DNA from: Sphingomonas oligoaromativorans
GTDB taxonomy: Bacteria; Pseudomonadota; Alphaproteobacteria; Sphingomonadales; Sphingomonadaceae
Length of the DNA: 64,000 bases
Assembly: GCF_011762195.1 (NCBI RefSeq)
Contig: NZ_JAASQK010000001.1
Location: forward strand, 310,001-374,000
Direction: 5' to 3'
In this document: one piece after another, positions 32,974 through 41,156 of the stretch
Layout of the letters: the number at the start of each line of letters is the position of its first letter
How positions within the stretch are numbered: the stretch's first letter is position 1
Translations under genes and position numbers: made by a program
The notes under the pieces: generated by a model
Told to the model about the DNA's origin: nothing
The model's input: the letters and a program-made list of their open reading frames with translations, nothing else
Database searches by the model: none

Positions 32974-33852
32974 ATGAACGCCCAGCCCGCTGACATTCTC
33001 TATGACCGGTCGTGCGCGCCGGCCGTGCTGTTGTTCGGGGACGATGCGGCGAGGCGCGAGCGTCTGGCGGACCGGATCATCCTGTCGGGGGGCAGGGTGA
33101 CGGCGAGCGAGCCGATCGACACGGCCGCCGACCGGCTCGATGGTCAGGCCGGGGCGCGGATCGTGGTCGATCTGCGCGAGGATGGCGGGGCGGCGCTGGA
33201 CGGGCTGCTGATGTGGCTCGACGCGCAGGCCGGGCGGGTGGGGAGGCTCTCCACATTGATCCTGACGCCGCCGGGGCTCATCGACGTGGTGACAGCGCGG
33301 ATCGCGGATATCGGCGTGCGCATCCTCGTCGATCCCGAGGGCGGCGAACTGGAGGCCGCGCTGGAGGATCTCCTCGCGCCGCCGCCGCCATTGACGTCGG
33401 ACAGCTCCCGCGAAGAGGAGCAGCGGCTGAGCGACGAGGTAGGGCTGATCGCGCGCCGTCTGCCGCCGTCTGCGCAGGAGGCGGAGCCGATGGTGGAAGG
33501 CTCGGCGACGGATGCGCGGCTGGTGCAGGCGATGCTGCGTCTGCGCCGCCTGCGCGGGCAGCATTTCGTGCCGTCGCTGTTCGCCGATCCGGCGTGGGAC
33601 ATCCTGCTCGACCTGATGGGCGCCCGGCTCGGGCGGCGTTCGGTGTCGGCGTCGAGCCTGTGCATCGCGGCGGCGGTGCCGGCGACGACGGCGCTGCGCT
33701 GGATCGCGCACATGACGAAGCAGGAGCTTCTCGTCCGCCGCCCCGATCCGCGCGACGGCCGCCGGGTGTTCATCGCCCTTTCCGAGCAGGCGGCGGTGGT
33801 GATGCATAACTATCTGGCAGCTGCCCGGCGGATCGTGGCGCCGGCCGGCTGA
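32974..33852 (+). CDS. Winged-helix (MarR-like) regulator with a receiver-like N-terminal domain
   Basis: A 292-residue protein. The C-terminal part (about residues 205-285) reads as a MarR-type winged helix: SLFADPAWDILLDLMGARLGRRSVSASSLCIAAAVPATTALRWIAHMTKQELLVRRPDPRDGRRVFIALSE. The N-terminal 120 residues (APAVLLFGDDAARRERLADRIILSGG ...) resemble a response-regulator fold without a clear set of acidic pocket residues. ATG 32974 has GGAGG seven bases upstream; a longer frame from 32917 would run through the inverted repeat. The location just past fliS suggests, but does not prove, a link to motility. Confidence 0.8.
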   Translation: MNAQPADILYDRSCAPAVLLFGDDAARRERLADRIILSGGRVTASEPIDTAADRLDGQAGARIVVDLREDGGAALDGLLMWLDAQAGRVGRLSTLILTPPGLIDVVTARIADIGVRILVDPEGGELEAALEDLLAPPPPLTSDSSREEEQRLSDEVGLIARRLPPSAQEAEPMVEGSATDARLVQAMLRLRRLRGQHFVPSLFADPAWDILLDLMGARLGRRSVSASSLCIAAAVPATTALRWIAHMTKQELLVRRPDPRDGRRVFIALSEQAAVVMHNYLAAARRIVAPAG

Positions 33853-33874
33853 TCGGCGGCATGGCGAAACGGGC

Positions 33875-33900
33875 TTGCCGGAACGCCAAACCCCGCTAAG
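33875..33900 (+). promoter_or_regulatory. Housekeeping promoter of tRNA-Val
   Basis: TTGCCG, 14 bases, GCTAAG fits the alphaproteobacterial housekeeping pattern (TTGACG / GCTANA). It ends 20 bases before the tRNA. Confidence 0.5.
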
Positions 33901-33920
33901 AGGCGGCATCCGGCGCATGT

Positions 33921-33995
33921 GGGCGGTTAGCTCAGCGGTAGAGCGGCTCGTTTACACCGAGCGGGTCGGGAGTTCGATCCTCTCACCGCCCACCA
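33921..33995 (+). tRNA. tRNA-Val (anticodon TAC)
   Basis: A complete cloverleaf can be read. The acceptor pairs GGGCGGT with ACCGCCC, and the D arm contains AGCTCAGCGGTAGAGC. The anticodon stem GCTCG/CGAGC closes the loop TTTACAC (anticodon TAC, valine). The T arm contains GTTCGATC. CCA is encoded at 33993-33995. Confidence 0.97.
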
Positions 33996-34220
33996 GATGC
34001 CTGAGTTCCCGGGGGTGAAGATGCCTTCACCGGCCTTGGGTGCCTCGGCCTTCCGATCGGGGGCTATGATGCGTCTCCCCGTCACCATGATATGATTGCT
34101 CGCTTGCCGGGAGGCCGAGATGGTTTCGCATCAGGAGCCGGAAGCTGACCGGCGGCTGGTTTCGAGGCGCGGGTCGCATGGCTTGGGGCGTCGGGTTGCG
34201 GGCCGTCCGCACCGGTTCGG

Positions 34221-34763
34221 CTATCGCCTGAACATCCCATAGCGCGAACACCATGCCTGGACTTCTTCGCTCAGTTCCGCGGGCGGCGTTCGGTCTGAGA
34301 TCACATAATCGGCGACGTCGCTCTCGGGGTGGATCAGCAGTTTCTGCACGCCATCGTTGAGCCAGACGGGCACGAGTCGATCGCACAGCTCGTCGAGGAT
34401 ATGCTCCGCCATGCCGCTCTCGAACGCCTCCCTCCCGGTGAGCGAACGGACGACGATCGAGACGCCTTCGAGGCAGTTGCGCGGCTCCCGGTTGAAATCC
34501 AGCGACACCATCAGGCCGCTGAGATCCGGCCGCGCCGCGTCGGGGAGCGCCTCGATCCTGCGCCAGCCGCAGAACCAGGCCCGACAGACATCCGGGCGCG
34601 CCGCGTGGATGGCGCAGCCATGGACCGAGAGATGGTGGCAAGCCTCGCCGGCCGGCTTCTGGAAGTCGGGCGTCTCGATCTTCAGGGCTGCGCAGCAGGC
34701 CGTGCAATCGCCGCACGTCCGGCCCTCCACCAGCGGGCCGAGCAGGGTGGCTTCCAAATCCAT
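34221..34763 (-). CDS. YkgJ-family cysteine-cluster protein
   Basis: A 180-residue protein with a cysteine pattern near its start, CGDCTACC (about residues 17-24), then C at CHHLSVHGCAIH and RPDVCRAWFCGW. This is the layout of the YkgJ family (Fe/Zn-chelating, UPF0153), of unknown biochemical role. The rest shows no transport or enzyme motif I recognise. It lies at the end of a leftward run with DUF2842 and the cyclo-ligase gene. Confidence 0.82.
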   Translation of the reverse strand: MDLEATLLGPLVEGRTCGDCTACCAALKIETPDFQKPAGEACHHLSVHGCAIHAARPDVCRAWFCGWRRIEALPDAARPDLSGLMVSLDFNREPRNCLEGVSIVVRSLTGREAFESGMAEHILDELCDRLVPVWLNDGVQKLLIHPESDVADYVISDRTPPAELSEEVQAWCSRYGMFRR

Positions 34764-34779
34764 GATCGCGTCGATGCCC

Positions 34780-35019
34780 TCAATCCGCCGGGCGTCGCCA
34801 GCGTCCCGTCTCGCTCCATGCGAGGATACGGCGCAGCGGTAGAACCCAGATCCACGCCAGCCCGGCGATCACATAGAAGACGCCCTGCGCCAGCGCGGGC
34901 CAGCGGCTCACCGGATCGGAGAAATGCACCACCAGCCCCGCCCACAGCGCGATCAGCGCGAGGATCAGGAAAGCGCCCGCCGTGCGGCGCCAGCTCGGCT
35001 GATACGGGTCCGGCGTCAT
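34780..35019 (-). CDS. DUF2842 small membrane protein
   Basis: A 79-residue protein with two membrane helices (AGAFLILALIALWAGLVVHFS and LAQGVFYVIAGLAWIWVLPL). It ends with RRILAWSE, the pattern of DUF2842, a family found mostly in alphaproteobacteria. Function unknown. Start MTPDPYQ overlaps the cyclo-ligase stop by four bases; a longer frame adds a basic, non-family leader. Confidence 0.8.
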   Translation of the reverse strand: MTPDPYQPSWRRTAGAFLILALIALWAGLVVHFSDPVSRWPALAQGVFYVIAGLAWIWVLPLRRILAWSETGRWRRPAD

Positions 35020-35603
35020 GGCGCGATCCACTCCTTCTCGGTGACGATCGCGTGGAGCGGCATGTCCCACGGATCGGGCGCGATGGGCGATGTCTCCTGC
35101 ACGCTCCACGCGATGCCGATCCGCATAGCCTGCGGGTGAGCCTCGAACCAGCGATCATAGAAGCCGCCGCCCTGTCCGACGCGGTTGCCTGCGCGATCGA
35201 AGCCGACCAGCGGCACCAGCAGCATGTCGGGCACCAGCGCCTCTCCGGTCGCGTCGGGCTGGAGGATGCCGGCCAGCCCCGGCGTCAGCGTCGCGTCGGG
35301 ATGCCAGGCGGCGAAGCGCATCGTCGGGCTTCCTTCCGCGACATGCGGCAGCGCCACCGTGCGGCCGAGATGGAAGGCGCCGAGCAGGAAGGGCAGGATA
35401 TCGACCTCGCCGCGATGGGCGACATAGCCCGCGATGCTGCCGGGCCGAGCGAGGAGCGGCGCGAGGCGATCATGGACGGCGGCCAGCGCCTCCGCCCGCG
35501 CCGTCGCATCCAGTCCCGCGACGAACGCCTGCCGCGCGGCGCGCAACCGGCGGCGGAGGTCCGCCTTGTCGTTCGGTTCGGGGAGGGGTGGTGGGACCGC
35601 CAT
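35016..35603 (-). CDS. 5-formyltetrahydrofolate cyclo-ligase
   Basis: Converts 5-formyl-THF to 5,10-methenyl-THF using ATP. The 195-residue product has the N-terminal LRRRLRAARQAF region and the conserved C-terminal ATP-binding motif VPLVGFDRAGNRVGQGGGFYDRWF (about residues 130-153). Length is standard. It follows the 6S RNA gene and zapA on the same strand, the arrangement widely conserved from E. coli (zapA-ssrS-fau) to alphaproteobacteria. Confidence 0.95.
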   Translation of the reverse strand: MAVPPPLPEPNDKADLRRRLRAARQAFVAGLDATARAEALAAVHDRLAPLLARPGSIAGYVAHRGEVDILPFLLGAFHLGRTVALPHVAEGSPTMRFAAWHPDATLTPGLAGILQPDATGEALVPDMLLVPLVGFDRAGNRVGQGGGFYDRWFEAHPQAMRIGIAWSVQETSPIAPDPWDMPLHAIVTEKEWIAP

Positions 35604-35620
35604 GGCCGTTTGCCGGAATA

Positions 35621-35758
35621 TCCTCTGACGCCGTTAACGTCAGGTGGGGACCATGTAGCACGGACCAAGGCCCGGCCAGGGACGACCCCCTAGGATGTTG
35701 AATCGCCTCAGGGATGTTCGCTAAAGCTCGTACCGGGCAGTGCCCACCGCGAACCTAT
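35621..35758 (-). ncRNA. ssrS: 6S RNA
   Basis: The space between zapA and the cyclo-ligase gene is the classic 6S locus. On the minus strand it contains GTTCGC early and TCCCTGAGGCGAT (near 35702-35714). These are close to the conserved E. coli 6S blocks GTTCGC and CCCCTGAGCCGAT. Arms GGTGGG and CCCACC (35743-35748 and 35643-35648) can close the long stem around the central bubble. A CTGACG/CGTCAG hairpin lies at the 3' end. 6S RNA binds housekeeping RNA polymerase in stationary phase. Ends are approximate. Confidence 0.88.
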
Positions 35759-36076
35759 CTAGGAGGCCGGACGCGGCTTCTCAAGCCTCGAAGCGAGGCT
35801 TTCGAGCCGTTCGGCGCAATGCTCCATGGCGGCGATGCGCTGGACGTCCTCGGTGCGCGCGCTGGCGGCGGCGCCGCGCGCCTCGTCCAGCTCGTCGGCG
35901 AGAAGGAGGGCGGTGAGCAGCAGCTCGCGCGGCTCGTTGCCGCGGCCGATCGAGCGGATGACGTCCGACGCGCGACTGTCGACGAGGCGGGCGAGCATCT
36001 TCAGCCGCTCCTCCTCGCCGTCCCGGCACATCACCTCATATTGGCGTCCGCCCACTTCGAGTTTCACCTGCGCCAT
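35759..36076 (-). CDS. zapA: Cell division protein ZapA
   Basis: ZapA bundles FtsZ. From ATG 36076 it has 105 residues: MAQVKLEVGGRQYEVMCRDGEEERLKMLARLVDSR is the typical ZapA head. A coiled-coil C-terminus (LLADELDEARGAAASARTEDVQRIAAMEHCAERLESLASRLE) follows. An upstream in-frame ATG at 36100 overlaps the preceding gene and adds a non-family leader. It is followed directly by 6S RNA. Confidence 0.93.
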   Translation of the reverse strand: MAQVKLEVGGRQYEVMCRDGEEERLKMLARLVDSRASDVIRSIGRGNEPRELLLTALLLADELDEARGAAASARTEDVQRIAAMEHCAERLESLASRLEKPRPAS

Positions 36077-36080
36077 CGTG

Positions 36081-36296
36081 TCAGCCCCCCTTCGGCGCAC
36101 TTGAGGCGCTGTCGATCAGCCGGTCGAGCCGGGCCAATGCATCGCTGGTGCCGTCGCGCAGGCGCTGGTGGCGGGCCTCCAGCTCGGCGAGGCGCGTGTC
36201 GACGGCGGCGGAGGGGGCGGCGGGGCCGGCCTGCTCCAGCCGCTCGATGGCGGCTTCGATGCGGCCGAGGGCCTTGTTGAAACGCTCATTGTCCAT
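36081..36296 (-). CDS. Small coiled-coil protein upstream of zapA
   Basis: A 71-residue protein, MDNERFNKALGRIEAAIERLEQ ... LAELEARHQRLRDGTSDALARLDRLID, made almost wholly of heptad helices. Proteins of this kind (DUF4164-like) often precede zapA in alphaproteobacteria. It ends four bases before zapA and is surely cotranscribed. A start at 36311 (MRFVIMDN) is possible. Function unknown, perhaps in division with ZapA. Confidence 0.7.
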   Translation of the reverse strand: MDNERFNKALGRIEAAIERLEQAGPAAPSAAVDTRLAELEARHQRLRDGTSDALARLDRLIDSASSAPKGG

Positions 36297-36538
36297 GATG
36301 ACAAAACGCATAGCAGGTGGGCGCGGGGCGACAAGCCGCCGTCCGGGGCATCCGGCGCGGTTGACGATCGGTCGGGCGCGGGACAAAGAACCCGCGACCG
36401 GGCCGGAATCGCTGGCCCGCCATCATCGGAGGGCCGCAAAACCGTTCGCCTATCACCGGCCTTCCCCGGCCGAGGGCTCGCGTGACGGCGCTCTCTTCCT
36501 ATTTAGGCCCCCGAACGCTCGCTTTGAGGAGAAACAGA

Positions 36539-37546
36539 ATGGCGGTGAAAGTTGCGATCAATGGCTTCGGCCGCATTGGCCGGCTGGTCGCGCGCGCGAT
36601 CCTGGAGCGGCCCGATTGCGGGCTCGATCTGGTGTCGATCAACGATCTGGGCGACGCCAAGGCGAATGCCCGCCTGTTCAAGCGTGATTCGGTCCACGGC
36701 ACCTGGAAGGGCACCGTCGAGGCGGACGGCAACCACATGGTCGTCGACGGCAAGCGCATCCTCGTGACCGCCGAGCGCGATCCGGCGAACCTGCCGCACG
36801 CCGCCAACGGCGTCGACATCGCGCTGGAATGCACGGGCTTCTTCACCGACCGCGAATCGGCCGGCAAGCATCTGAAGGCGGGCGCCAAGCGCGTGCTGAT
36901 CTCGGCGCCGGGCAAGAATGTCGACCTGACGGTCGTGTTCGGCGTGAACGACGACAAGATCACCGCCGAGCACACGATCGTGTCCAACGCGTCCTGCACC
37001 ACCAACTGCCTCGCGCCGGTGGCCAAGGTGCTCAACGACACGATCGGCATCGAGCGTGGCCTGATGACCACGATCCACGCCTCCACCAACGACCAGAAGA
37101 TCCTCGACCAGATCCACTCCGACCCGCGCCGCGCGCGCGCCGCCGGCATGTCGATCATCCCGACCACGACGGGCGCCGCCCGCGCGGTGGGCGAGGTTCT
37201 GCCGGAGCTGAAGGGCAAGCTCGACGGCTCGGCCGTCCGCGTGCCGACCCCGAACGTCAGCCTCATCGACCTGACCTTCACGCCGAAGCGCGACACCAGC
37301 AAGGAGGAGGTCAACGCGATCCTGAAGGCGGCGGCCGAAGGCCCGCTGAAGGGCGTGCTCGACTATACCGACGAACCGCTGGTCTCGATCGATCTCAACG
37401 GCGCGCCGGTCTCCTCGACGATCGACAGCCTCGAGACGGCGGTGCTGGAAGGCAAGCTGGTCCGCGTCGTGTCGTGGTACGACAACGAGTGGGGCTTCTC
37501 GAACCGCATGGTCGATACGGCCGGCGCGATCGCGAAGACGCTCTGA
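36539..37546 (+). CDS. gap: Glyceraldehyde-3-phosphate dehydrogenase, type I
   Basis: Oxidises glyceraldehyde-3-phosphate to 1,3-bisphosphoglycerate with NAD(P). The 335-residue protein begins [20 protein letters not shown] (Rossmann motif). It has the catalytic Cys153 in [18 protein letters not shown] and [12 protein letters not shown]. It ends in [18 protein letters not shown], all diagnostic. AGGAG precedes the ATG. It is followed by pgk after a palindromic repeat, forming a lower-glycolysis cluster. Confidence 0.98.
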   Translation: MAVKVAINGFGRIGRLVARAILERPDCGLDLVSINDLGDAKANARLFKRDSVHGTWKGTVEADGNHMVVDGKRILVTAERDPANLPHAANGVDIALECTGFFTDRESAGKHLKAGAKRVLISAPGKNVDLTVVFGVNDDKITAEHTIVSNASCTTNCLAPVAKVLNDTIGIERGLMTTIHASTNDQKILDQIHSDPRRARAAGMSIIPTTTGAARAVGEVLPELKGKLDGSAVRVPTPNVSLIDLTFTPKRDTSKEEVNAILKAAAEGPLKGVLDYTDEPLVSIDLNGAPVSSTIDSLETAVLEGKLVRVVSWYDNEWGFSNRMVDTAGAIAKTL

Positions 37547-37567
37547 TCGGGGCTTGCTCCGAATAAC

Positions 37568-37648
37568 CCGTTCGCACTGAGCCTGTCGAAGTGCGTGCCC
37601 CGAGCGCATCGCTTGTGGCACGTCCTTCGACAAGCTCGGGACGAACGG
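37568..37648. repeat. Palindromic intergenic repeat between gap and pgk
   Basis: Two 32-base arms (37568-37599 and 37617-37648) are imperfect inverted copies, beginning CCGTTCG and ending CGAACGG. Both contain the TGTCGAAG/CTTCGACA core. Repeats with this core recur between genes in many sphingomonad genomes as I recall. The transcript would form a long hairpin that may separate gap and pgk expression. Confidence 0.8.
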
Positions 37649-37676
37649 AAGTTTTTGCCAGTTTGCAGGAGGCGGT

Positions 37677-38873
37677 ATGACGGCGTTTCGGACTCTCGAC
37701 GACATTGGTGACGTTTCGGGCAAGCGGGTGCTGGTGCGCGAGGATCTGAACGTGCCGATGGACGGCGATCGCGTCACCGACGACACGCGCCTGCGCGCGG
37801 CGGCGCCGACCGTCGCCGAACTGGCGGACAAGGGCGCGAAGGTGCTCGTCCTCGCCCATTTCGGCCGCCCCAAGGGCGAGCGGAACCCCGAGATGAGCCT
37901 CGCCAAGGTGGTGAAGGCCTTCTCCGAAGTGCTCGGCCGCGAGGTGAGCTTCATCGACGATTGCCAGGGCGCGGATGCGGCCAAGGCGGTCGATGCGCTG
38001 GCGCCGGGCGGCATCGCGGTGCTGGAGAACACCCGCTTCCACAAGGGCGAGGAAAAGAACGACCCCGCGCTGGTCGATGCGATGGCTGCGCTCGGCGACC
38101 TCTACGTCAACGATGCCTTCTCGGCCGCGCACCGCGCCCATGCCTCGACCGAGGGGCTGGCGCACAAGCTGCCGTCCTATGCCGGCCGCTCGATGCAGGC
38201 CGAGCTGGTGGCGCTGGAGAAGGCGCTGGGCAGCCCGGAGCATCCGGTCGCGGCGGTGGTCGGCGGGGCGAAGGTGTCGTCCAAGCTCGATGTGCTCAGG
38301 CATCTGGTGACGAAGGTGGACCACCTCATCATCGGCGGCGGCATGGCCAACACCTTCCTCGCCGCGCGCGGGATCGATGTGGGCAAGTCGCTGTGCGAGC
38401 ACGATCTGACCGGCACCGCGCTCGAAATCCTCGATGCGGCGGACAAGGCCAACTGCACCGTCCACCTTCCTTATGACGTGGTGGTGGCCAAGGAATTCCG
38501 CGCCAATCCGCCGGTCCGCACCGTCAACGTCCATGAGGTCGCGGCCGACGAGATGATCCTCGATGTCGGCCCGGCCGCCGTGGAGGCGCTGGCCGATGCG
38601 CTCAAGACCTGCCGCACGCTGGTCTGGAACGGCCCGCTCGGCGCGTTCGAGACGCCGCCCTTCGACGCCGCGACGGTCAGCCTCGCGCGCACGGCGGCGG
38701 CGCTGACGCAGGACGGCAGCCTCGTCTCGGTGGCGGGCGGCGGCGACACGGTCGCGGCGCTCAACCAGGCGGGCGCGGGCGACGACTTCACCTTCGTCTC
38801 CACCGCGGGCGGCGCCTTCCTCGAATGGATGGAAGGCAAGGAACTGCCCGGCGTGGCGGCATTGCTGAAATGA
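37677..38873 (+). CDS. pgk: Phosphoglycerate kinase
   Basis: Transfers phosphate from 1,3-bisphosphoglycerate to ADP. The 398-residue product has [32 protein letters not shown] near the N-terminus and [11 protein letters not shown]. It also has [28 protein letters not shown] and a C-terminal nucleotide site [15 protein letters not shown]. All are canonical. GGAGG lies before the ATG. Its stop overlaps the start of the VOC-family gene. Confidence 0.98.
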   Translation: MTAFRTLDDIGDVSGKRVLVREDLNVPMDGDRVTDDTRLRAAAPTVAELADKGAKVLVLAHFGRPKGERNPEMSLAKVVKAFSEVLGREVSFIDDCQGADAAKAVDALAPGGIAVLENTRFHKGEEKNDPALVDAMAALGDLYVNDAFSAAHRAHASTEGLAHKLPSYAGRSMQAELVALEKALGSPEHPVAAVVGGAKVSSKLDVLRHLVTKVDHLIIGGGMANTFLAARGIDVGKSLCEHDLTGTALEILDAADKANCTVHLPYDVVVAKEFRANPPVRTVNVHEVAADEMILDVGPAAVEALADALKTCRTLVWNGPLGAFETPPFDAATVSLARTAAALTQDGSLVSVAGGGDTVAALNQAGAGDDFTFVSTAGGAFLEWMEGKELPGVAALLK

Positions 38874-39298
38874 TAAATATCCGGGCCATCGACCATGTGG
38901 TGCTCCGCGTGGTCGATGCTGCCCGGATGGTGCGTTTCTATGTCGACGTGCTCGGCGCGCGGCTGGAGAAGCATCAGGAGGCGATCGGCCTCCTCCAGCT
39001 CCGCGTCGGGGATGCGCTGATCGATCTCGTGCCGGTCGACGGCGAACTGGGCCGCAGGGGCGGCGCCGCGCCCGGCCTTGAAGGGCGCAACGTCGATCAT
39101 ATCTGCTTCCGCGTGCTGCCCTGGGACGGGCCGGCGATTCTCGCCGAACTGGCGCGGCATGGCATCGAAGGCGAGATCGTCTCGCGCTACGGCGCGGAAG
39201 GCGACGGCCCTTCGATCTATCTGAACGACCCCGAAGGCAATGCGCTGGAGCTGAAGGGGCCGCCCTGGTCGCCGGTGCCGGGCGCTCCGTCTCGCTGA
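38870..39298 (+). CDS. VOC-family (glyoxalase/dioxygenase fold) protein
   Basis: A 142-residue single-domain vicinal-oxygen-chelate protein: [27 protein letters not shown] begins the first beta-alpha-beta-beta-beta unit. VDHICFRV begins the second, and [14 protein letters not shown] ends it with the metal-ligand Glu. His residues in DHV and DHI fit metal binding. It is coupled to pgk by an ATGA overlap, so it is made with a glycolytic enzyme. A role in handling triose-phosphate by-products is possible but unproven. Confidence 0.88.
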   Translation: MINIRAIDHVVLRVVDAARMVRFYVDVLGARLEKHQEAIGLLQLRVGDALIDLVPVDGELGRRGGAAPGLEGRNVDHICFRVLPWDGPAILAELARHGIEGEIVSRYGAEGDGPSIYLNDPEGNALELKGPPWSPVPGAPSR

Positions 39299-39303
39299 CG
39301 GCG

Positions 39304-39333
39304 TTGTCAGCCTTGCCGTGGCGCGGCTAGCTT
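39304..39333 (+). promoter_or_regulatory. Possible housekeeping promoter of fba
   Basis: TTGTCA, 16 bases, GCTAGCTT fits the loose alphaproteobacterial -35/-10 pattern. It lies 39-68 bases before the fba start codon, just behind the VOC gene. Confidence 0.35.
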
Positions 39334-39371
39334 CTATCGCAGCGCACAATAGGCATGGAGGAAGGCCGCAA

Positions 39372-40265
39372 ATGACCGATCCGAAGATGATGGCGCAGAT
39401 GGTGGGCGGGGCCGGTTTCATCGCCGCGCTGGACCAGAGCGGCGGTTCGACGCCGGGCGCGCTCAAGGCCTATGGCTTCGCGGAAGCCGACTTCGCGACC
39501 GAAGAGCAGATGTTCGAGCGCATCCACGAGATGCGCGTCCGCATCATCACCGCGCCGAGCTTCAACGGCCGCAAGGTGATCGCGGCGATCCTGTTCGAGA
39601 AGACGATGGACGGGCAGGCGAACGGCGTGCCGGTTCCGGCGGCGCTGTGGCAGCGCGGCGTGGTGCCTTTCCTGAAGGTCGACAAGGGGCTGGAGCCCGA
39701 GGCCGACGGCGTGCAGCTCATGAAGCCGATTCCCGGCCTCGACGATCTGCTGGCGCGCGGGGCGAAGCTCGGCGTGTTCGGCACCAAGATGCGCTCGGTC
39801 ATCAAGGCGGCCGATCGCAAGGGCATCGCGGCCATCGTGAAGCAGCAGTTCGAGCTGGCCGAGCAGATTCTCGCGCATGGCCTGATCCCGATCATCGAGC
39901 CCGAGGTGCTCATCAAGAGCCCCAATCGCGAGGCGATCGAGGACATCCTCCTCGACGAGCTGACCAAGGCGCTCGACGCCATGACCGGCAGCAAGCGCGT
40001 GATGCTCAAGCTGTCGATCCCGGCGAAGGCGGACCTTTACGCGCCGCTGATCGGGCATATGCGCGTGGTGCGCCTGGTGGCGCTGTCGGGCGGCTTCCCG
40101 CGGCCGGAGGCGTGCGAGCTTCTCACCCACAATCACGGCATGATCGCCAGCTTCTCGCGCGCGCTGCTGGAGGATCTCCGCCACCAGCAGAGCGACGACG
40201 CGTTCGACCGGACGCTGAGCGCCGCGATCGACGAGATTTACGCCGCCTCGGTGGTGAAGGCCTGA
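39372..40265 (+). CDS. Fructose-bisphosphate aldolase, class I
   Basis: Cleaves fructose-1,6-bisphosphate through a Schiff-base lysine. The 297-residue protein resembles the short bacterial class I aldolases (Staphylococcus Fda type, about 296 residues). It has FIAALDQSGGSTPGALKAYG near residue 15, IPIIEPEVLI, and MLKLSIPAKADLY carrying the expected active lysine. GGAGG precedes the chosen ATG. The location after gap-pgk fits glycolysis/gluconeogenesis. Confidence 0.93.
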   Translation: MTDPKMMAQMVGGAGFIAALDQSGGSTPGALKAYGFAEADFATEEQMFERIHEMRVRIITAPSFNGRKVIAAILFEKTMDGQANGVPVPAALWQRGVVPFLKVDKGLEPEADGVQLMKPIPGLDDLLARGAKLGVFGTKMRSVIKAADRKGIAAIVKQQFELAEQILAHGLIPIIEPEVLIKSPNREAIEDILLDELTKALDAMTGSKRVMLKLSIPAKADLYAPLIGHMRVVRLVALSGGFPRPEACELLTHNHGMIASFSRALLEDLRHQQSDDAFDRTLSAAIDEIYAASVVKA

Positions 40266-40272
40266 TCTCGAT

Positions 40273-40315
40273 GAGGATCGCCGCCGCTTCGGATGACGAT
40301 CCGGCGGCGATCCTC
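40273..40315 (+). terminator. Strong hairpin after fba
   Basis: A perfect 14-bp inverted repeat, GAGGATCGCCGCCG / CGGCGGCGATCCTC, with a 15-base loop, starting seven bases past the fba stop. The T tract is weak (TCTCTCC), so termination may be incomplete or the hairpin may protect the mRNA end. Confidence 0.65.
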
Positions 40316-40466
40316 TCTCCTGCCGTCGCGCCGCTCCGGCCCGATACGATGGTCGATCCGGCGCGTCCGATCGAAGTGAGGCGTCGGCGCATCATCTCGG
40401 CAATAGCGCATCGGCCGGACGATCCAGTCGCTTTCCATGCCGCCATGGCGCGTCTAGAGGGCGCGC

Positions 40467-41156
40467 ATGGAGATCGATGAAGACGAACTGAAGCTCGATC
40501 CGGGCTTCGCCGAACGCTTTGAGCGCGACGACAGCCGGCCGGCGTGCCAGCTCTATCTGATCTCGCCTCCGGCCATCGACGCGGGCTTCGTCGACCGCCT
40601 CGCCGCCGCCTTCGACGGTGGCCCGGTCGCGGCCTTCCAGCTTCGTGTGAAGGGCATGATCGAGCATGATCTCGCCCGCCTCGCCGAGCCGATCCAGAAG
40701 CTCTGCGCGGAACGCGACGTGGCGTTCATCGTCAACGACTCGGTGTCGCTCACCAAGCGTCTCGGCGCGGATGGCGTGCATCTGGGGCAGGATGACGGCG
40801 ATGCCCGCGAGGCGCGCGAGATCCTCGGCCCGTCGGTGCAGATCGGCGTGACCTGCCACGACAGCCGCCATCTCGCGATGGAGGCCGGGGAGGCGGGGGC
40901 GGACTATGTCGCGTTCGGCGCCTTCTACCCGACCACCACCAAGGAGACGCAGCACCAGCCGGAGCCGTCGATCCTCTCCTGGTGGACGACGCTGTTCGAG
41001 CTGCCCTGTGTCGCGATCGGCGGCATCACGCCGGTCAACGCGCCGCCGCTGGTGGCGGCGGGCGCAGATTTTCTGGCGGTGAGCGCCGCCGTGTGGAATG
41101 CGGCCGAGGGGCCGGAAGCGGCCGTCCGCGCCTTCGGGGGCGTGCTCAAGGCGTGA
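40467..41156 (+). CDS. thiE: Thiamine-phosphate synthase family protein
   Basis: ThiE couples the pyrimidine and thiazole halves of thiamine. The 229-residue TIM-barrel protein has AFQLRVKG, FIVNDSVSLTKRLGADGVHLGQDD, IGVTCHDSRHLAMEAGEAGADYVAFGAFYPTTTK and VAIGGITPVNAPPLVAAGADFLAV, all ThiE blocks. An N-terminal extension of about 25 residues is present. Its stop overlaps the next gene (GTGA). I see no TPP riboswitch upstream. Confidence 0.9.
   Translation: MEIDEDELKLDPGFAERFERDDSRPACQLYLISPPAIDAGFVDRLAAAFDGGPVAAFQLRVKGMIEHDLARLAEPIQKLCAERDVAFIVNDSVSLTKRLGADGVHLGQDDGDAREAREILGPSVQIGVTCHDSRHLAMEAGEAGADYVAFGAFYPTTTKETQHQPEPSILSWWTTLFELPCVAIGGITPVNAPPLVAAGADFLAVSAAVWNAAEGPEAAVRAFGGVLKA

Noticed and set aside
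33996-34220. Possible small gene or integration site behind tRNA-Val
   Set aside because: No integrase gene, no repeat of the tRNA 3' end and no coding pattern; only a weak GGTGAAG/CTTCACC hairpin.
37616-37622. TGGCACG inside the gap/pgk repeat, also near 13968, 21083, 32728 and 56649
   Set aside because: None has TTGC at the spacing needed for sigma-54, and most lie inside coding sequence.
40266-40466. A TPP riboswitch ahead of thiE
   Set aside because: No thi-box motifs (CTGAGA or similar) are visible; the gap holds only the fba hairpin.
40271-40480. A 69-codon frame between fba and thiE
   Set aside because: It begins inside the perfect 14-bp hairpin after fba, lacks a ribosome site and overlaps the thiE start.
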